A stretch of 64,000 bases of DNA from Paenirhizobium selenitireducens ATCC BAA-1503 (GTDB taxonomy: Bacteria; Pseudomonadota; Alphaproteobacteria; Rhizobiales; Rhizobiaceae). The notes beneath the pieces were generated by a model. It was not told the origin of the DNA. It did no database searches and saw only the letters and a list, made by a program, of their open reading frames with translations. Positions 19,579 to 28,897 of the stretch are shown here, one piece after another. Position numbers and translations under genes: made by a program. The stretch covers positions 62,001-126,000 of the forward strand of contig NZ_JAEG01000015.1 of NCBI RefSeq assembly GCF_000518785.1, given 5' to 3'. The stretch's first letter is position 1. Each line of letters opens with the position of its first letter.

Positions 19579-20397
19579 ATGACGGAAACCGGCGGGCCAA
19601 CCAGCATCAAGGCCTTCGAGGAGCGATTGCTGGAGGTTTCCGAAAGCCTGCCGAAACGGCTGCGCCAGTGCGCCGACTATGTCGCGGCCAACAAGGATCG
19701 CATCGCGGTTTCGACCGTGGCGGAAATGGCCGAAGGGGCGGGCGTCCAGCCGTCCGCCTTCATGCGATTCTGCCAGATCCTCGGTTTTTCCGGCTTTTCC
19801 GAAATGCAGAAGCTGTTTCGCGATTCCTTCGTCGGCGGCTGGCCGGATTATACGACGCGCCTGCAGCACCTGCGGGAAAAGGCCGAGGGCAGCCCGACGG
19901 CCCTGCTGGCGGAGTTCGTCGAGGCGGGTCGCACATCGCTGGAAGGATTGCTGAAAACGGTCGAGCCGCAAATGCTGGAGCGGGCGGTCGAGACGCTGGC
20001 CAAGGCGAAGATGATCCACATCATCGGTCTCAGGCGCTCCTTCCCGGTTGCCAGCTACCTCGCCTATGCGCTGGAGAAGATGAATGTTCCGGCCATGCTG
20101 CACAGCGCTGTCGGCAAGCTGGAGAACCATCACGCCATTCGGCCGGGCGATGTGTTGCTAGCCATCACCTTCTCTCCCTATTCCACTGAGACCATCGATC
20201 TGGTCGAGGCAGTCGCCGCCCGCGGCATTCCGGTGGTCGCCGTCACCGACACGATCGTCAGCCCGCTGCGGCGGTTCGATGCGATCACGCTTTCCGTATC
20301 GGAGGTCGATTTCGGCGCCTTCCGTTCTCTGTCGGCAACGCTCTGTCTGGCGATCACGCTGTCCGTCGCGGTGGGTACGGCGCGGCAGGATGATTGA
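19579..20397 (+). CDS. iolR: RpiR-family repressor of inositol genes
   Basis: 272 residues: an N-terminal HTH_6 domain (about 10-85, STVAEMAEGAGVQPSAFMRFCQILGFSGF) and a C-terminal SIS sugar-phosphate-sensing domain (about 125-255, MIHIIGLRRSFPVASYLAYAL and TFSPYSTET). Rhizobial inositol operons use an RpiR-type IolR rather than the DeoR-type of Bacillus. The likely inducer is a phosphorylated intermediate of the pathway (family knowledge). The ATG at 19579 follows GGAAAGGAC; an upstream in-frame start would add 10 residues. iolC begins 132 bases downstream after a second, weaker operator-like site. Confidence 0.9.
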   Translation: MTETGGPTSIKAFEERLLEVSESLPKRLRQCADYVAANKDRIAVSTVAEMAEGAGVQPSAFMRFCQILGFSGFSEMQKLFRDSFVGGWPDYTTRLQHLREKAEGSPTALLAEFVEAGRTSLEGLLKTVEPQMLERAVETLAKAKMIHIIGLRRSFPVASYLAYALEKMNVPAMLHSAVGKLENHHAIRPGDVLLAITFSPYSTETIDLVEAVAARGIPVVAVTDTIVSPLRRFDAITLSVSEVDFGAFRSLSATLCLAITLSVAVGTARQDD

Positions 20398-20423
20398 ATA
20401 TTTGTATTGAAAGTTCCAAAAAT

Positions 20424-20437
20424 AGAATTTATAGTCC
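20424..20437. promoter_or_regulatory. Degenerate IolR-like site upstream of iolC
   Basis: AGAA-TTTATA-GTCC matches the GGAA-N6-TTCC pattern at six of eight fixed bases and lies in an AT-rich stretch about 95 bases before the iolC start. It could be a weaker operator of an internal promoter. Confidence 0.35.
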
Positions 20438-20529
20438 ATTCTTAGAGGAGATGGGAGGCCGCCGCCGCGCGGTTGCCTGAAAGGACGGACGGCGGGGCAA
20501 GCGACCGCGTCGCCGACAGGGAGGTTCGC

Positions 20530-22455
20530 TTGGCACAACTCGATCTGATCACGATCGGCCGATCTTCGGTCGACCTCTATGGCGCACAGGTCGGCGGCCG
20601 GCTCGAGGACATGGCCTCCTTCAACAAGTATATCGGCGGCTCCCCCACCAATATCGCGGCCGGAACCGCCCGGCTGGGGCTGAAGTCCGCCGTGCTCACG
20701 CGGGTGGGCGACGAGCACATGGGCCGCTTCATCCGCGAGCAGCTGATGCGCGAGGGGGTCGACATCCGTGGCGTCAAGACGGATCCGGAGCGGCTGACGG
20801 CGCTCGTTCTCCTTGGCATCCGTGATGAACACCAGTTTCCGCTGATCTTTTACCGTGAGAACTGCGCCGACATGGCGCTCTGCGAAGACGATGTCGATCC
20901 CGACTTCATCGGCGCGGCGCGCTGCGTGCTGGCGACCGGCACCCATCTGTCGCATCCGCGCACCGAGGCCGCGGTGCTGAAGGCGCTGAAGATCGCCCGC
21001 GAAGGTGGCGCCAGGACCGCGCTCGACATCGACTACCGCCCCAATCTCTGGGGGCTCGCCGGCCATGGCGCGGGCGAGAGCCGTTACATCGAATCGAGGG
21101 CCGTCACGACCAAGCTGCAGGCGACGCTGCACCTGTTCGATCTGATCGTCGGCACGGAAGAGGAATTCCATATCGCCGGCGGCACGACCGATACGGTCGA
21201 GGCGCTGAAGGCCGTGCGGCGCGTCTCCGATGCCGCGCTGGTCTGCAAGCGCGGCGCCATGGGCGCCGTGGTGTTCGAAGGGGCCATCCCCGACAGTCTC
21301 GACGAAGGCCAGGCGGGAGAGGGCTTTCCGATCGAGGTGTTCAACGTGCTCGGCGCCGGCGACGGTTTCATGTCCGGGCTTCTGAAAGGTTGGCTGACCG
21401 GCGAGGACTGGCCGACCAGCCTCAAATTCGCCAATGCCTGCGGCGCCTTCGCCGTCTCGCGCCACGGCTGCACACCGGCCTATCCGAGCTGGGAAGAGCT
21501 GCAATATTTCTTCAAGACCGGCATCCGCAACAAGGCGTTGCGCAAGGACGAGGCGCTGGAGCAGGTGCACTGGTCGACCAATCGCAAGGGCGACTGGTCG
21601 GAAATGCGCGTCTTCGCCTTCGACCACCGCCTGCAGCTGGAGGCCATGGCCGACGAGGCGGGCGTGCCGCGCGAGCGGATCGGCGCCTTCAAGACCCTGT
21701 GCCTGAAGGCGGCCCTCGATGTCGCCGGCGGCGCGCCGGGTTACGGCATCCTGTGCGACAGCCGGCTCGGCCGCGATGCGCTCTATGCGGCCAGCGGATC
21801 GGGCCTGTGGATCGGCCGTCCGGTCGAATGGCCCGGCTCGCGTCCGCTGGTGCTGGAACCGGAAATCGGTCCCGACTTCGGCGGGCTCGTCGAATGGCCG
21901 CTTGAGGATGTGGTCAAGGTTCTGTGCTTCTACCATCCGGACGATACCGCCGAGATGCGCGCTGAGCAGGAGGCGACCGTACTTCGGCTGTTTGCCGCCG
22001 CCCGCCGCAACCGGCTGGAAATGCTGCTCGAGGTGATCCCGTCCAAGGTCGGCCCGACCGATGACGACACGGTTGCCCGGATCATCGACCGCTTCTACGA
22101 GATCGGCGTCTATCCCGACTGGTGGAAGCTGGAGCCGATGCGCACCGAAGCCTCCTGGGCCAATGCCTGCGCCGCCGTCGAGCGCCACGATCCCTATACC
22201 CGCGGCATCGTCGTGCTCGGGCTCGATGCGCCGCAGGCCGAGCTGGAGGAGAGCTTCGCGCTGGCCGCCCGCTTTGCGCTGGTGAAAGGTTTTGCCGTCG
22301 GCCGGACGATTTTCGGCGAGGCGGCACGCAAATGGCTGTCCGGCGCGATCAGCGACGGGCAGGCCGCGGAGGAAATGGCGCAGCGCTACCGCAGCCTCTG
22401 TTCCGTCTGGGACAAGGCCCGGCAAGGATCAGGCGCACTGGGAGAAAAGGCATGA
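20530..22455 (+). CDS. iolC: IolC kinase fused to DUF2090 aldolase-like domain
   Basis: 641 residues, about twice the size of a single kinase. Residues 1-325 are a PfkB domain (GGSPTNIAAGTARLG near 37; NVLGAGDGFMSG with catalytic Asp278) that phosphorylates 5-dehydro-2-deoxy-D-gluconate. Residues about 335-640 are DUF2090, which begins with VFAFDHRLQLEAMADEAG and is related to class I aldolases; the fusion is commonly annotated as bifunctional, replacing a separate IolJ aldolase. No iolJ is seen nearby, which fits. The TTG at 20530 is chosen because GGGAGG lies 5 bases upstream; an earlier start would add 19 residues. The stop overlaps iolD by 4 bases. Confidence 0.92.
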   Translation: MAQLDLITIGRSSVDLYGAQVGGRLEDMASFNKYIGGSPTNIAAGTARLGLKSAVLTRVGDEHMGRFIREQLMREGVDIRGVKTDPERLTALVLLGIRDEHQFPLIFYRENCADMALCEDDVDPDFIGAARCVLATGTHLSHPRTEAAVLKALKIAREGGARTALDIDYRPNLWGLAGHGAGESRYIESRAVTTKLQATLHLFDLIVGTEEEFHIAGGTTDTVEALKAVRRVSDAALVCKRGAMGAVVFEGAIPDSLDEGQAGEGFPIEVFNVLGAGDGFMSGLLKGWLTGEDWPTSLKFANACGAFAVSRHGCTPAYPSWEELQYFFKTGIRNKALRKDEALEQVHWSTNRKGDWSEMRVFAFDHRLQLEAMADEAGVPRERIGAFKTLCLKAALDVAGGAPGYGILCDSRLGRDALYAASGSGLWIGRPVEWPGSRPLVLEPEIGPDFGGLVEWPLEDVVKVLCFYHPDDTAEMRAEQEATVLRLFAAARRNRLEMLLEVIPSKVGPTDDDTVARIIDRFYEIGVYPDWWKLEPMRTEASWANACAAVERHDPYTRGIVVLGLDAPQAELEESFALAARFALVKGFAVGRTIFGEAARKWLSGAISDGQAAEEMAQRYRSLCSVWDKARQGSGALGEKA

Positions 22456-24272
22456 AAACGGTGAGACTGACGGCGGCGCAGGCGATGATGCGCTACCTCG
22501 CCAACCAGCTGAACGAGGACGGCGTTCCCTACATCGCCGGTGTCTGGGCGATCTTCGGCCACGGCAATGTGGCGGGCATCGGCGAGGCGCTCCACGGCGT
22601 GCGGGATCGGCTGCAGACGCTGCGCGGCCAGAACGAGCAATCCATGGCCCATGCGGCGATCGCCTATTCCAAGCAGCTGCGTCGGCGCCGTGCGATGGCC
22701 GTGACCTCATCGATCGGACCGGGTGCGGCCAACATGGTGACGGCGGCGGCGCTTGCCCATGTCAACCGCCTGCCGGTGCTCTTCATTCCGGGCGACGTGT
22801 TCGCCAATCGCGGGCCCGATCCGGTGTTGCAGCAGCTGGAGGATTTCGGCGACGGCACGATGACGGTCAACGACTGCTTCAAGCCGGTCAGCCGCTATTT
22901 CGACCGCATCATGCGGCCCGAACAGATTCTGACGGCGCTGCCGCGCGCACTGCGCACGATGACGGACCCGGCCGATTGCGGCCCGGTGACGCTATCCTTC
23001 TGCCAGGACGTGCAGGCCGAGGCTTACGACTACCCCGAGAGCTTCTTCGAGCCGAAGGTCTGGCGCCAGCGCCGGCCGGAGCCGGACGCACAGGAGTTCG
23101 AGGCGGCGGTCGCAGTACTGAAGGCGGCCAGGAACCCGGTCATCGTTGCGGGCGGCGGCGTGCACTTCTCCGGCGCGACGGACACGCTCAAGGCCTTCGT
23201 CGAGAAACATGGCATCCCGGTCGTCGAGACCCAGGCCGGCAAGTCGGCGCTAGCCTGGGACCACGATCACAATTTCGGTCCCGTCGGCGTCACTGGCGCC
23301 GAATGCGCCAACGTCATCGCCGAAAAGGCCGATCTGGTGTTCGGCGTCGGCACGCGCTTCCAGGATTTCACCACCGGCTCCTGGGGCCTGTTCAAGAACC
23401 CGGAGCGGCGCATCCTGGCGCTCAACGTCCAGGCCTATGACAGCACCAAGCACGACGCGATCCCCCTGACCTCGGACGCGAAGATCGGCCTTGAAAGACT
23501 GTCGGCCGCGCTCGGCGATCATCGCTTCACCCCGCCGGACGCCGCCATCAAGGCCGGCTGGTTCGCCAGGGCCGATGCCGTCACCGCGCCGCCGAAGGAT
23601 GGCAATCAGTTGCCGACCGACATGCAGGTGATCGGTGCCGTGCAACGCCAGTCGCGCGACAACACGGTCGTGATGTGCGCGGCCGGCACCATGCCGGGCG
23701 AGCTGCACCAGCTGTGGAAGGCCAAACTGCCGCTTTCCTACCACATGGAATACGGCTTCTCCTGTATGGGTTACGAGATTGCCGGCGGCCTCGGCATCAA
23801 GATGGCCGAACCGGACCGCGACGTCATCGTCATGGTCGGCGACGGCTCCTACATGATGATGAATTCGGAGCTCGCGACTTCGGTCGCCATGGGTCTCAAG
23901 ATCACGGTGGTGATCACTGACAACCGCGGCTACGGCTGCATCAACCGGCTGCAGATGGGCACCGGCGGGGCCGAGTTCAACAATCTCTACGCCCATACCA
24001 ATGTGCATCCGATGGCGATCGACTTCGCCGCGCATGCCGGCTCCATGGGGGCGAGCGCCCGCAAGGTGTCCTCGATCGCCGAGCTGGAACAGGCGCTTGC
24101 CGCCGCACGCGACGCGACCGTGACCACGGTCATCGTCATCGATACCGACCCCTATCCGACGCCCGAGGCCGGCGGGCATTTCTGGGACGTCGTGGTTCCG
24201 GAAGTCTCGCCCCGCGCCGAAGTCAATCAAGCCCGTGTCCGCTACGAGGCGGCTCTCAAGGAAAGACGCTAA
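22452..24272 (+). CDS. iolD: 3D-(3,5/4)-trihydroxycyclohexane-1,2-dione hydrolase
   Basis: 606 residues of thiamine diphosphate enzyme fold. The activating Glu62 lies in [12 protein letters not shown], the central domain (about 205-330) follows, and the ThDP/Mg motif begins GDGSYMMMN at 463 and ends in an Asn about 25 residues later. IolD opens the cyclohexane ring of the dione made by IolE. Start and stop are tightly packed: ATGA overlap with iolC, and 2 bases to iolE. All family landmarks are intact. Confidence 0.93.
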   Translation: MKTVRLTAAQAMMRYLANQLNEDGVPYIAGVWAIFGHGNVAGIGEALHGVRDRLQTLRGQNEQSMAHAAIAYSKQLRRRRAMAVTSSIGPGAANMVTAAALAHVNRLPVLFIPGDVFANRGPDPVLQQLEDFGDGTMTVNDCFKPVSRYFDRIMRPEQILTALPRALRTMTDPADCGPVTLSFCQDVQAEAYDYPESFFEPKVWRQRRPEPDAQEFEAAVAVLKAARNPVIVAGGGVHFSGATDTLKAFVEKHGIPVVETQAGKSALAWDHDHNFGPVGVTGAECANVIAEKADLVFGVGTRFQDFTTGSWGLFKNPERRILALNVQAYDSTKHDAIPLTSDAKIGLERLSAALGDHRFTPPDAAIKAGWFARADAVTAPPKDGNQLPTDMQVIGAVQRQSRDNTVVMCAAGTMPGELHQLWKAKLPLSYHMEYGFSCMGYEIAGGLGIKMAEPDRDVIVMVGDGSYMMMNSELATSVAMGLKITVVITDNRGYGCINRLQMGTGGAEFNNLYAHTNVHPMAIDFAAHAGSMGASARKVSSIAELEQALAAARDATVTTVIVIDTDPYPTPEAGGHFWDVVVPEVSPRAEVNQARVRYEAALKERR

Positions 24273-24274
24273 GC

Positions 24275-25180
24275 ATGATCTCCTATGGTACCAATCCGAT
24301 TGCCTGGTCGAACGACGACGATCGCTCGCTTGGCGCCCATATCAGCCTAGAGCAGTGCCTCGACGAAACGGCGAAGATCGGCTTCGACGGCATCGAGAAG
24401 GGCCACAAGTTCCCGCAGGATCCGGCCGGCCTCAAGGCCGTGCTCGAGCCGCGCGGCCTGCGCTACGTCTCCGGCTGGCATTCGCTGAACCTGCTCACCC
24501 ACACGATCGAGGAAGAAAAGGCGGCGATGCAGCCGGCGCTCGACCTGCTGAAGGCCATGGGCTCGAAGGTCATCATCGTCTGCGAAACCTCCAACGCCAT
24601 TCACGGCAATGATGCGGTGGCCGTCAACGACCGTCCGAAGCTCTCCGACGTCGACTGGGCCAAATTCGGTGCCGGTGTCGAGGCGCTGGCCGAATATGCC
24701 GCCGCCCAGGGCATCGCGCTCGTCTACCACCATCACATGGGCACGATCGTCGAGAGCGAAGAGGAAATCGACAGGCTGATGGCCCATACCGGGCCGCATG
24801 CGAAGCTCCTGCTCGACACCGGTCATTGCCTGTTCGGCGGCGGCAATCCGGAGCGGGTGGCGCAGAACCACATGGCCCGCGTCGGCCACATTCATGCCAA
24901 GAATATCCGGCCGGTGATCGCCCGGCAGGTGCGCGACGAAAATCTCTCCTTCCTCGAAGGCGTGCGCCGAGGTGTCTTCACGGTGCCGGGCGACGCGGAA
25001 GGCGGGGTCGACTTCCTGCCGGTCTTGCGGATCGCCGCCGAGCATGGTTACCAAGGCTGGCTGGTCATCGAAGCCGAGCAGGACCCGGATGTCCGCAATC
25101 CCTTCGAATATCAGAGCCTTGGTTTGAAATCGCTGAAGGCCATGGCCAGGGAGGCCGGGCTGGACAAGGAGACAGCGTGA
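24275..25180 (+). CDS. iolE: Inosose dehydratase
   Basis: 301-residue TIM-barrel protein of the AP_endonuc_2 (xylose isomerase-like) superfamily, the usual IolE size. Metal-ligand segments are visible: [34 protein letters not shown], and [10 protein letters not shown] near the end. It removes water from scyllo-inosose to form the trihydroxycyclohexane dione for IolD. It starts 2 bases after iolD. The stop overlaps the start of a small membrane protein gene (GTGA). Confidence 0.92.
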   Translation: MISYGTNPIAWSNDDDRSLGAHISLEQCLDETAKIGFDGIEKGHKFPQDPAGLKAVLEPRGLRYVSGWHSLNLLTHTIEEEKAAMQPALDLLKAMGSKVIIVCETSNAIHGNDAVAVNDRPKLSDVDWAKFGAGVEALAEYAAAQGIALVYHHHMGTIVESEEEIDRLMAHTGPHAKLLLDTGHCLFGGGNPERVAQNHMARVGHIHAKNIRPVIARQVRDENLSFLEGVRRGVFTVPGDAEGGVDFLPVLRIAAEHGYQGWLVIEAEQDPDVRNPFEYQSLGLKSLKAMAREAGLDKETA

Positions 25181-25422
25181 AATTTCTCGACCCGCAGCAT
25201 CCGTTCTTCAAGCCGCTCTGGCGCCGCATCCTGACCGTCGTCGCGCCGGTGGCCTGGGGGCTCTTCGAGTTCTCGAACGGTGAGGCGGGCTGGGCCATCG
25301 TCTTTATCGGGGCGGCGGCCTATGCGGGTTACGAGCTGTTCCTGGCACCGCAGCCCGCGCCGGGTGAAAAGCCTGCGGCAGAAGAGGCGGCGGCCAGGGA
25401 CGACAAGGGAGACGAGGGATGA
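25177..25422 (+). CDS. Small membrane protein between iolE and iolB
   Basis: 81 residues starting with GTG inside the iolE stop (GTGA) and ending inside the iolB start (ATGA), so it is double-coupled in the operon. It has two hydrophobic segments (about 18-32 and 38-56), a short aromatic N-terminus ([16 protein letters not shown]) and a charged, Ala/Glu/Asp-rich cytoplasmic-type tail. I do not recognise a named family. The overlaps on both sides argue that it is a real translated gene and not a shadow. A link to inositol uptake or enzyme anchoring is conjecture. Confidence 0.75.
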   Translation: MKFLDPQHPFFKPLWRRILTVVAPVAWGLFEFSNGEAGWAIVFIGAAAYAGYELFLAPQPAPGEKPAAEEAAARDDKGDEG

Positions 25423-26228
25423 GCAATCTGCTACGCAAGCCGAAGGGTTCCTTGGGCAAGGTGCATGACATCACGCCGGCGGATGCCGGCTGGGGCTATG
25501 TCGGTTTCGGCCTCTATCGGCTGAAGGCCGGCGAGACGGCCACCGAACCGACCGGCGAGACCGAGGTCATTCTCGTTCTGGTCGAGGGCAAGGCGGAGAT
25601 CTCGGGCGCGGATAAGGACTTCGGCGAACTGGGCGAGCGGATGAGCGTCTTCGAGCGCACCCCGCCGCACTGTGTCTACGTGCCGGCCGGTTCCGACTGG
25701 TCGGCGACCGCCACCACCGACTGCACGCTCGCCGTCTGCACGGCGCCGGCCATGCCCGGCCGCGAGGCCCAGGTGATCGGCCCTGCCGGCATTTCGCTGG
25801 TGGAACGCGGCAAGGGCGCCAATACCCGCTACATCTATCCGATCGCCATGGAAGACCGCGACGTCGCCGATGCCCTGCTGGTGACGGAAGTGTTCACGCC
25901 GTCGGGCAACTGGTCGTCCTATCCGCCGCACCGCCATGACGAGGACCGGTTTCCCGAGATGACCTATCTCGAGGAGAGCTATTACCACCGTCTCAATCCG
26001 GCCCAGGGTTTCGGCTTCCAGCGCGTCTTCACCGAGGACGGTTCGCTCGACGAGACGATGGCCGTCAGCGACGGCGACGTCGTGCTGGTGCCCAAGGGAC
26101 ATCATCCCTGCGGCGCGCCCTATGGCTACGAAATGTACTACCTCAACGTCATGGCCGGCCCCTTGCGCAAGTGGCGCTTCCAGAACCATCCGGACCACGA
26201 CTGGATCTATCGGCGCGACAATCCGTAA
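25419..26228 (+). CDS. iolB: 5-Deoxy-glucuronate isomerase
   Basis: 269 residues, double-cupin IolB/KduI family. It isomerises 5-deoxy-D-glucuronate to 5-dehydro-2-deoxy-D-gluconate, the substrate of IolC. The metal site is visible in PPHRHDEDRFPEMTYLEE and a later HHPCGAPYGYEMYYLNVMAG motif typical of IolB. The start overlaps the small membrane protein stop (ATGA). A MocA-like gene follows after 42 bases with its own strong ribosome site. Confidence 0.93.
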   Translation: MSNLLRKPKGSLGKVHDITPADAGWGYVGFGLYRLKAGETATEPTGETEVILVLVEGKAEISGADKDFGELGERMSVFERTPPHCVYVPAGSDWSATATTDCTLAVCTAPAMPGREAQVIGPAGISLVERGKGANTRYIYPIAMEDRDVADALLVTEVFTPSGNWSSYPPHRHDEDRFPEMTYLEESYYHRLNPAQGFGFQRVFTEDGSLDETMAVSDGDVVLVPKGHHPCGAPYGYEMYYLNVMAGPLRKWRFQNHPDHDWIYRRDNP

Positions 26229-26270
26229 GCGCTCAGCGACGTTTCAAAATTCGACTTGTGGGAGGAAGAC

Positions 26271-27389
26271 ATGGCGGGTCTCGGTATCGGGCTCATCGGC
26301 ACGGGCTATATGGGCAAGTGCCACGCGCTGGCATGGAACAATGTCTCGGGCACTTTCGGCGATGTCGATAGGCCGCATCTGGCCACGCTGGCCGAGGTCA
26401 ATGCCGAGCTTGCGGCGAAGAAGGCGACCGAGCTCGGCTTTGCCCGGTCGACCGGCAACTGGCGCGACCTGCTGTCAGACCCGTCGATCGATGTCATCTC
26501 GGTGACGACGCCGAACGCCTTCCACGCCGAGATGGCGATCGAAGCGCTTGAAGCCGGCAAGCATGTCTGGTGCGAAAAGCCGATGGCGCCGGCGCTGGCC
26601 GACGCGATCCGCATGCGCGACGCGGCCGCCCGGTCGGGCAAGGTGGCGGTCATGGGCTACAACTACATACAGAACCCGATGATCCGTCATATTCGTCGCC
26701 TGATCGAGGAAGGTGCGATTGGTACGGTCAACCATGTGCGCGTCGAGATGGACGAAGATTTCATGGCAGACCCGGCCCAGCCCTTCTACTGGAAGAGCGA
26801 GGCCTCGTCCGGCTACGGCGCGCTCGACGATTTTGCCGTCCATCCGCTGTCGCTGCTGTTCACGCTGTTCGGCCATGTCGAGGCGGTGGTGACCGACATG
26901 GTGAAGCCCTATGAGTCGCGGCCGCTGGCCAACGGCGGCGACCGGCCTGTCGAGAACCACGACATTGCCAGCGTGCTTCTCCGCCTGGGGGGCGGCATTT
27001 CCGCCGCGCTGATGGCCAATCGTTCGGCCTGGGGGCGCAAGGGCCGCATCGCCGTGCAGATTTTTGGCTCGGCCGGCTCGATCCTGTTCGACCAGGAACG
27101 CATGAACGAGTTCCAGCTCTACCAGGCTTCCGGTCGCCCGGAGGAGCAGGGGTTCCGCACCATTCTCGCCGCCCCGCATCACAAGCCCTATGACCGCTTC
27201 ATCCCGGCCCCCGGCCACGGCCTCGGCTTCAACGATCTGAAGGTCATCGAATGCCGCGAGCTGATCGCCGCGATCGGCGGTGACAAGGCGCATGTGATCG
27301 GCTTCGACGACGGCCTCAGGATCGAGCGCAGCGTTCATGCCATGGCGCAGTCCTTCGCCGAACAACGCTGGGTCACCGTCGAGGGATAG
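26271..27389 (+). CDS. Gfo/Idh/MocA-family oxidoreductase in the iol operon
   Basis: 372 residues. NAD(P)-binding IGLIGTGYMGKCHA at the N-terminus, WCEKPMAPALADA with the conserved Lys, and the C-terminal MocA domain (SGYGALDDFAVHPLSLLFTLFGH). It is clearly paralogous to IdhA but divergent. In iol clusters a second MocA-type enzyme often handles scyllo-inositol or another inositol isomer; which one cannot be told here. The ATG at 26271 follows GGGAGGAAGAC. Confidence 0.82.
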   Translation: MAGLGIGLIGTGYMGKCHALAWNNVSGTFGDVDRPHLATLAEVNAELAAKKATELGFARSTGNWRDLLSDPSIDVISVTTPNAFHAEMAIEALEAGKHVWCEKPMAPALADAIRMRDAAARSGKVAVMGYNYIQNPMIRHIRRLIEEGAIGTVNHVRVEMDEDFMADPAQPFYWKSEASSGYGALDDFAVHPLSLLFTLFGHVEAVVTDMVKPYESRPLANGGDRPVENHDIASVLLRLGGGISAALMANRSAWGRKGRIAVQIFGSAGSILFDQERMNEFQLYQASGRPEEQGFRTILAAPHHKPYDRFIPAPGHGLGFNDLKVIECRELIAAIGGDKAHVIGFDDGLRIERSVHAMAQSFAEQRWVTVEG

Positions 27390-27499
27390 CCTCGCCTCGC
27401 TTCCGGCCCGATTGATCCGTCGTCGCCTTCCGGCCGTAGTCCATGGCAGAGACGCGGGGACAGCTGTCCGCTGCCCCGCCTTGTCGCAGAGGGTCGATC

Positions 27500-28213
27500 A
27501 TGGAAAGCAAAATTCTGCCGTCGCTCGGGCGCGGCTATCACGCGCTGGTGCTCGGCGCATCGGGCGGCATCGGCTCTGCCTTTCTCCGCGCCTTCGAAGA
27601 CGATCCGGCCTGCGCGCGGGCGACCGACCTTTCGCGTCGCGCCGATGGTTTCGACGTGACCGACGAGGCCTCCGTCGCGGACGCTGCAAAGTGGCTGGAC
27701 GGCGAGGGGATACGGTTCGACGTCATCGTCTGCGCCACCGGTGCGCTCACCATCGATGGCGTCGGCCCGGAGAAATCGATCCGCGCCATCGAGGCTGATG
27801 CCATGGCGGCGCAGTTCGCCCTCAATGCCATTGGCCCCGCCCTGGTGCTCAAACATTTCAGCGGGCTGCTGCACCGCGACCGCCGCAGCCTGATGGCCTT
27901 CCTGTCGGCGCGGGTCGGCTCGATCGGCGACAATCGGCTCGGCGGCTGGATTTCCTATCGCGCGGCTAAGGCGGCGCTCAACCAGATCGTCCGCACGGCC
28001 TCGATCGAGATCGCCCGCACGCGGCCGCAGGCGGTGGTGGCGGCGCTGCATCCGGGAACCGTCGCCACCGCGCTCTCCGATCGCTTCCCGGCCGGCCACG
28101 AGCGGTTCACGCCCGAGGACAGTGTACGACGTTTGCTCGCCGTGCTGGATGCTCTGGAGCCCGTCCAGACGGGCGGCTTTCATGCTTATGACGGCCAGAC
28201 CATCCCCTGGTGA
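27500..28213 (+). CDS. Short-chain dehydrogenase/reductase
   Basis: 237 residues of classical SDR fold: cofactor motif GASGGIGSAFLRAFE near 20, VIVCATGAL for the NAG-like position, a Ser in MAFLSARVGSI, and the catalytic YRAAKAALNQIVRT. It resembles the CsgA (C-factor)-like group. The ATG at 27500 follows AGAGGG. It lies 110 bases after the MocA-like gene on the same strand, so it is probably the last gene of the iol transcript. The substrate is unknown. Confidence 0.82.
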   Translation: MESKILPSLGRGYHALVLGASGGIGSAFLRAFEDDPACARATDLSRRADGFDVTDEASVADAAKWLDGEGIRFDVIVCATGALTIDGVGPEKSIRAIEADAMAAQFALNAIGPALVLKHFSGLLHRDRRSLMAFLSARVGSIGDNRLGGWISYRAAKAALNQIVRTASIEIARTRPQAVVAALHPGTVATALSDRFPAGHERFTPEDSVRRLLAVLDALEPVQTGGFHAYDGQTIPW

Positions 28214-28287
28214 GGTGAACGGCCTAAAGATCCGCCGGCGCTTGCGGTGCGTACTGGGCCAAGAGAACTCACACAGGAACCCTGCCC

Positions 28288-28827
28288 ATGTTCAGGACCG
28301 CTTCCTTGTTCTTCGCACTGCTCTTGCCCGCCATGATATCCGCCTCCGGCGTCGCTGCGGCCGAGAGGTTCACCCTGGAGGATTTCTTTGCCGGCAAGAG
28401 CAAGGCGGTGGGATCCTTCAGCGCCATCAACGGTGTGAAACGCCAATTCACGGTGGATCTCACCGGCAAATGGGACGGGCGCATGCTGACGCTGCGCGAG
28501 GATTTCGTCTTCAACGACGGCACCCGCGATACCAAGACCTGGCGCTTCGTCAAAACCGGCCCGTCCACCTATTCCGGCCCCCGCGAGGACGTGATCGGCG
28601 AAACCAAGGTGGCGCTGCAGGGCAACGCCGCGCGCTTCAGCTACCTCGTCTATCTCGACTCCGTCAAATAGGCGAACAAGGTCCGCTTCTACGACAAGAT
28701 GGTCCTGCGCAGCGACGGCATGGTGCTCAACACCGTCATCGTCACCAAGTTCGGCCTGCCGGTCGCCAGGACCGTCGTCGCGTTCGAAAAGACCGGCGGC
28801 GCGAAGGGCAAGGTGCGGTCACGCTGA
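28288..28827 (+). pseudogene. DUF3833 gene interrupted by one in-frame TAG
   Basis: The first 127 codons encode a signal peptide (MFRTASLFFALLLPAMISAS) and most of a DUF3833 domain (FTVDLTGKWDGRMLTLREDF, FNDGTRDTKTWRF). TAG at 28669-28671 stops it. The same frame continues without another stop to TGA at 28825 and supplies the missing C-terminus (NKVRFYDKMVLRSDG, VTKFGLPVARTVVAFEK). Total length would be 179 residues, the usual DUF3833 size. A single CAG-to-TAG change would explain it. Alternatives are a sequencing error or UAG readthrough. It would be an envelope or secreted protein of unknown role. Confidence 0.82.
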
Positions 28828-28850
28828 TCGTTCTTCCCTGAAAACAAAAA

Positions 28851-28870
28851 GGCGGCGCCGGGGCGCCGCC
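28851..28870 (-). terminator. Rho-independent terminator of the inositol ABC operon
   Basis: On the minus strand GGCGGCGCC pairs with GGCGCCGCC across 2 bases and is followed by TTTTTGTTTT (28841-28850 on plus). It lies 28 bases after the permease stop. This is the clearest intrinsic terminator in the window. Confidence 0.85.
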
Positions 28871-28897
28871 AGGTGGCTTTCGCGGTGGGAGTTATTG

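Noticed and set aside
20158-22425. 755-residue ORF on the minus strand across iolC
   Set aside because: Antisense shadow of iolC in GC-rich DNA; low-complexity Arg/Ala/Gly composition, no domain, and the plus strand encodes a clear kinase fusion.
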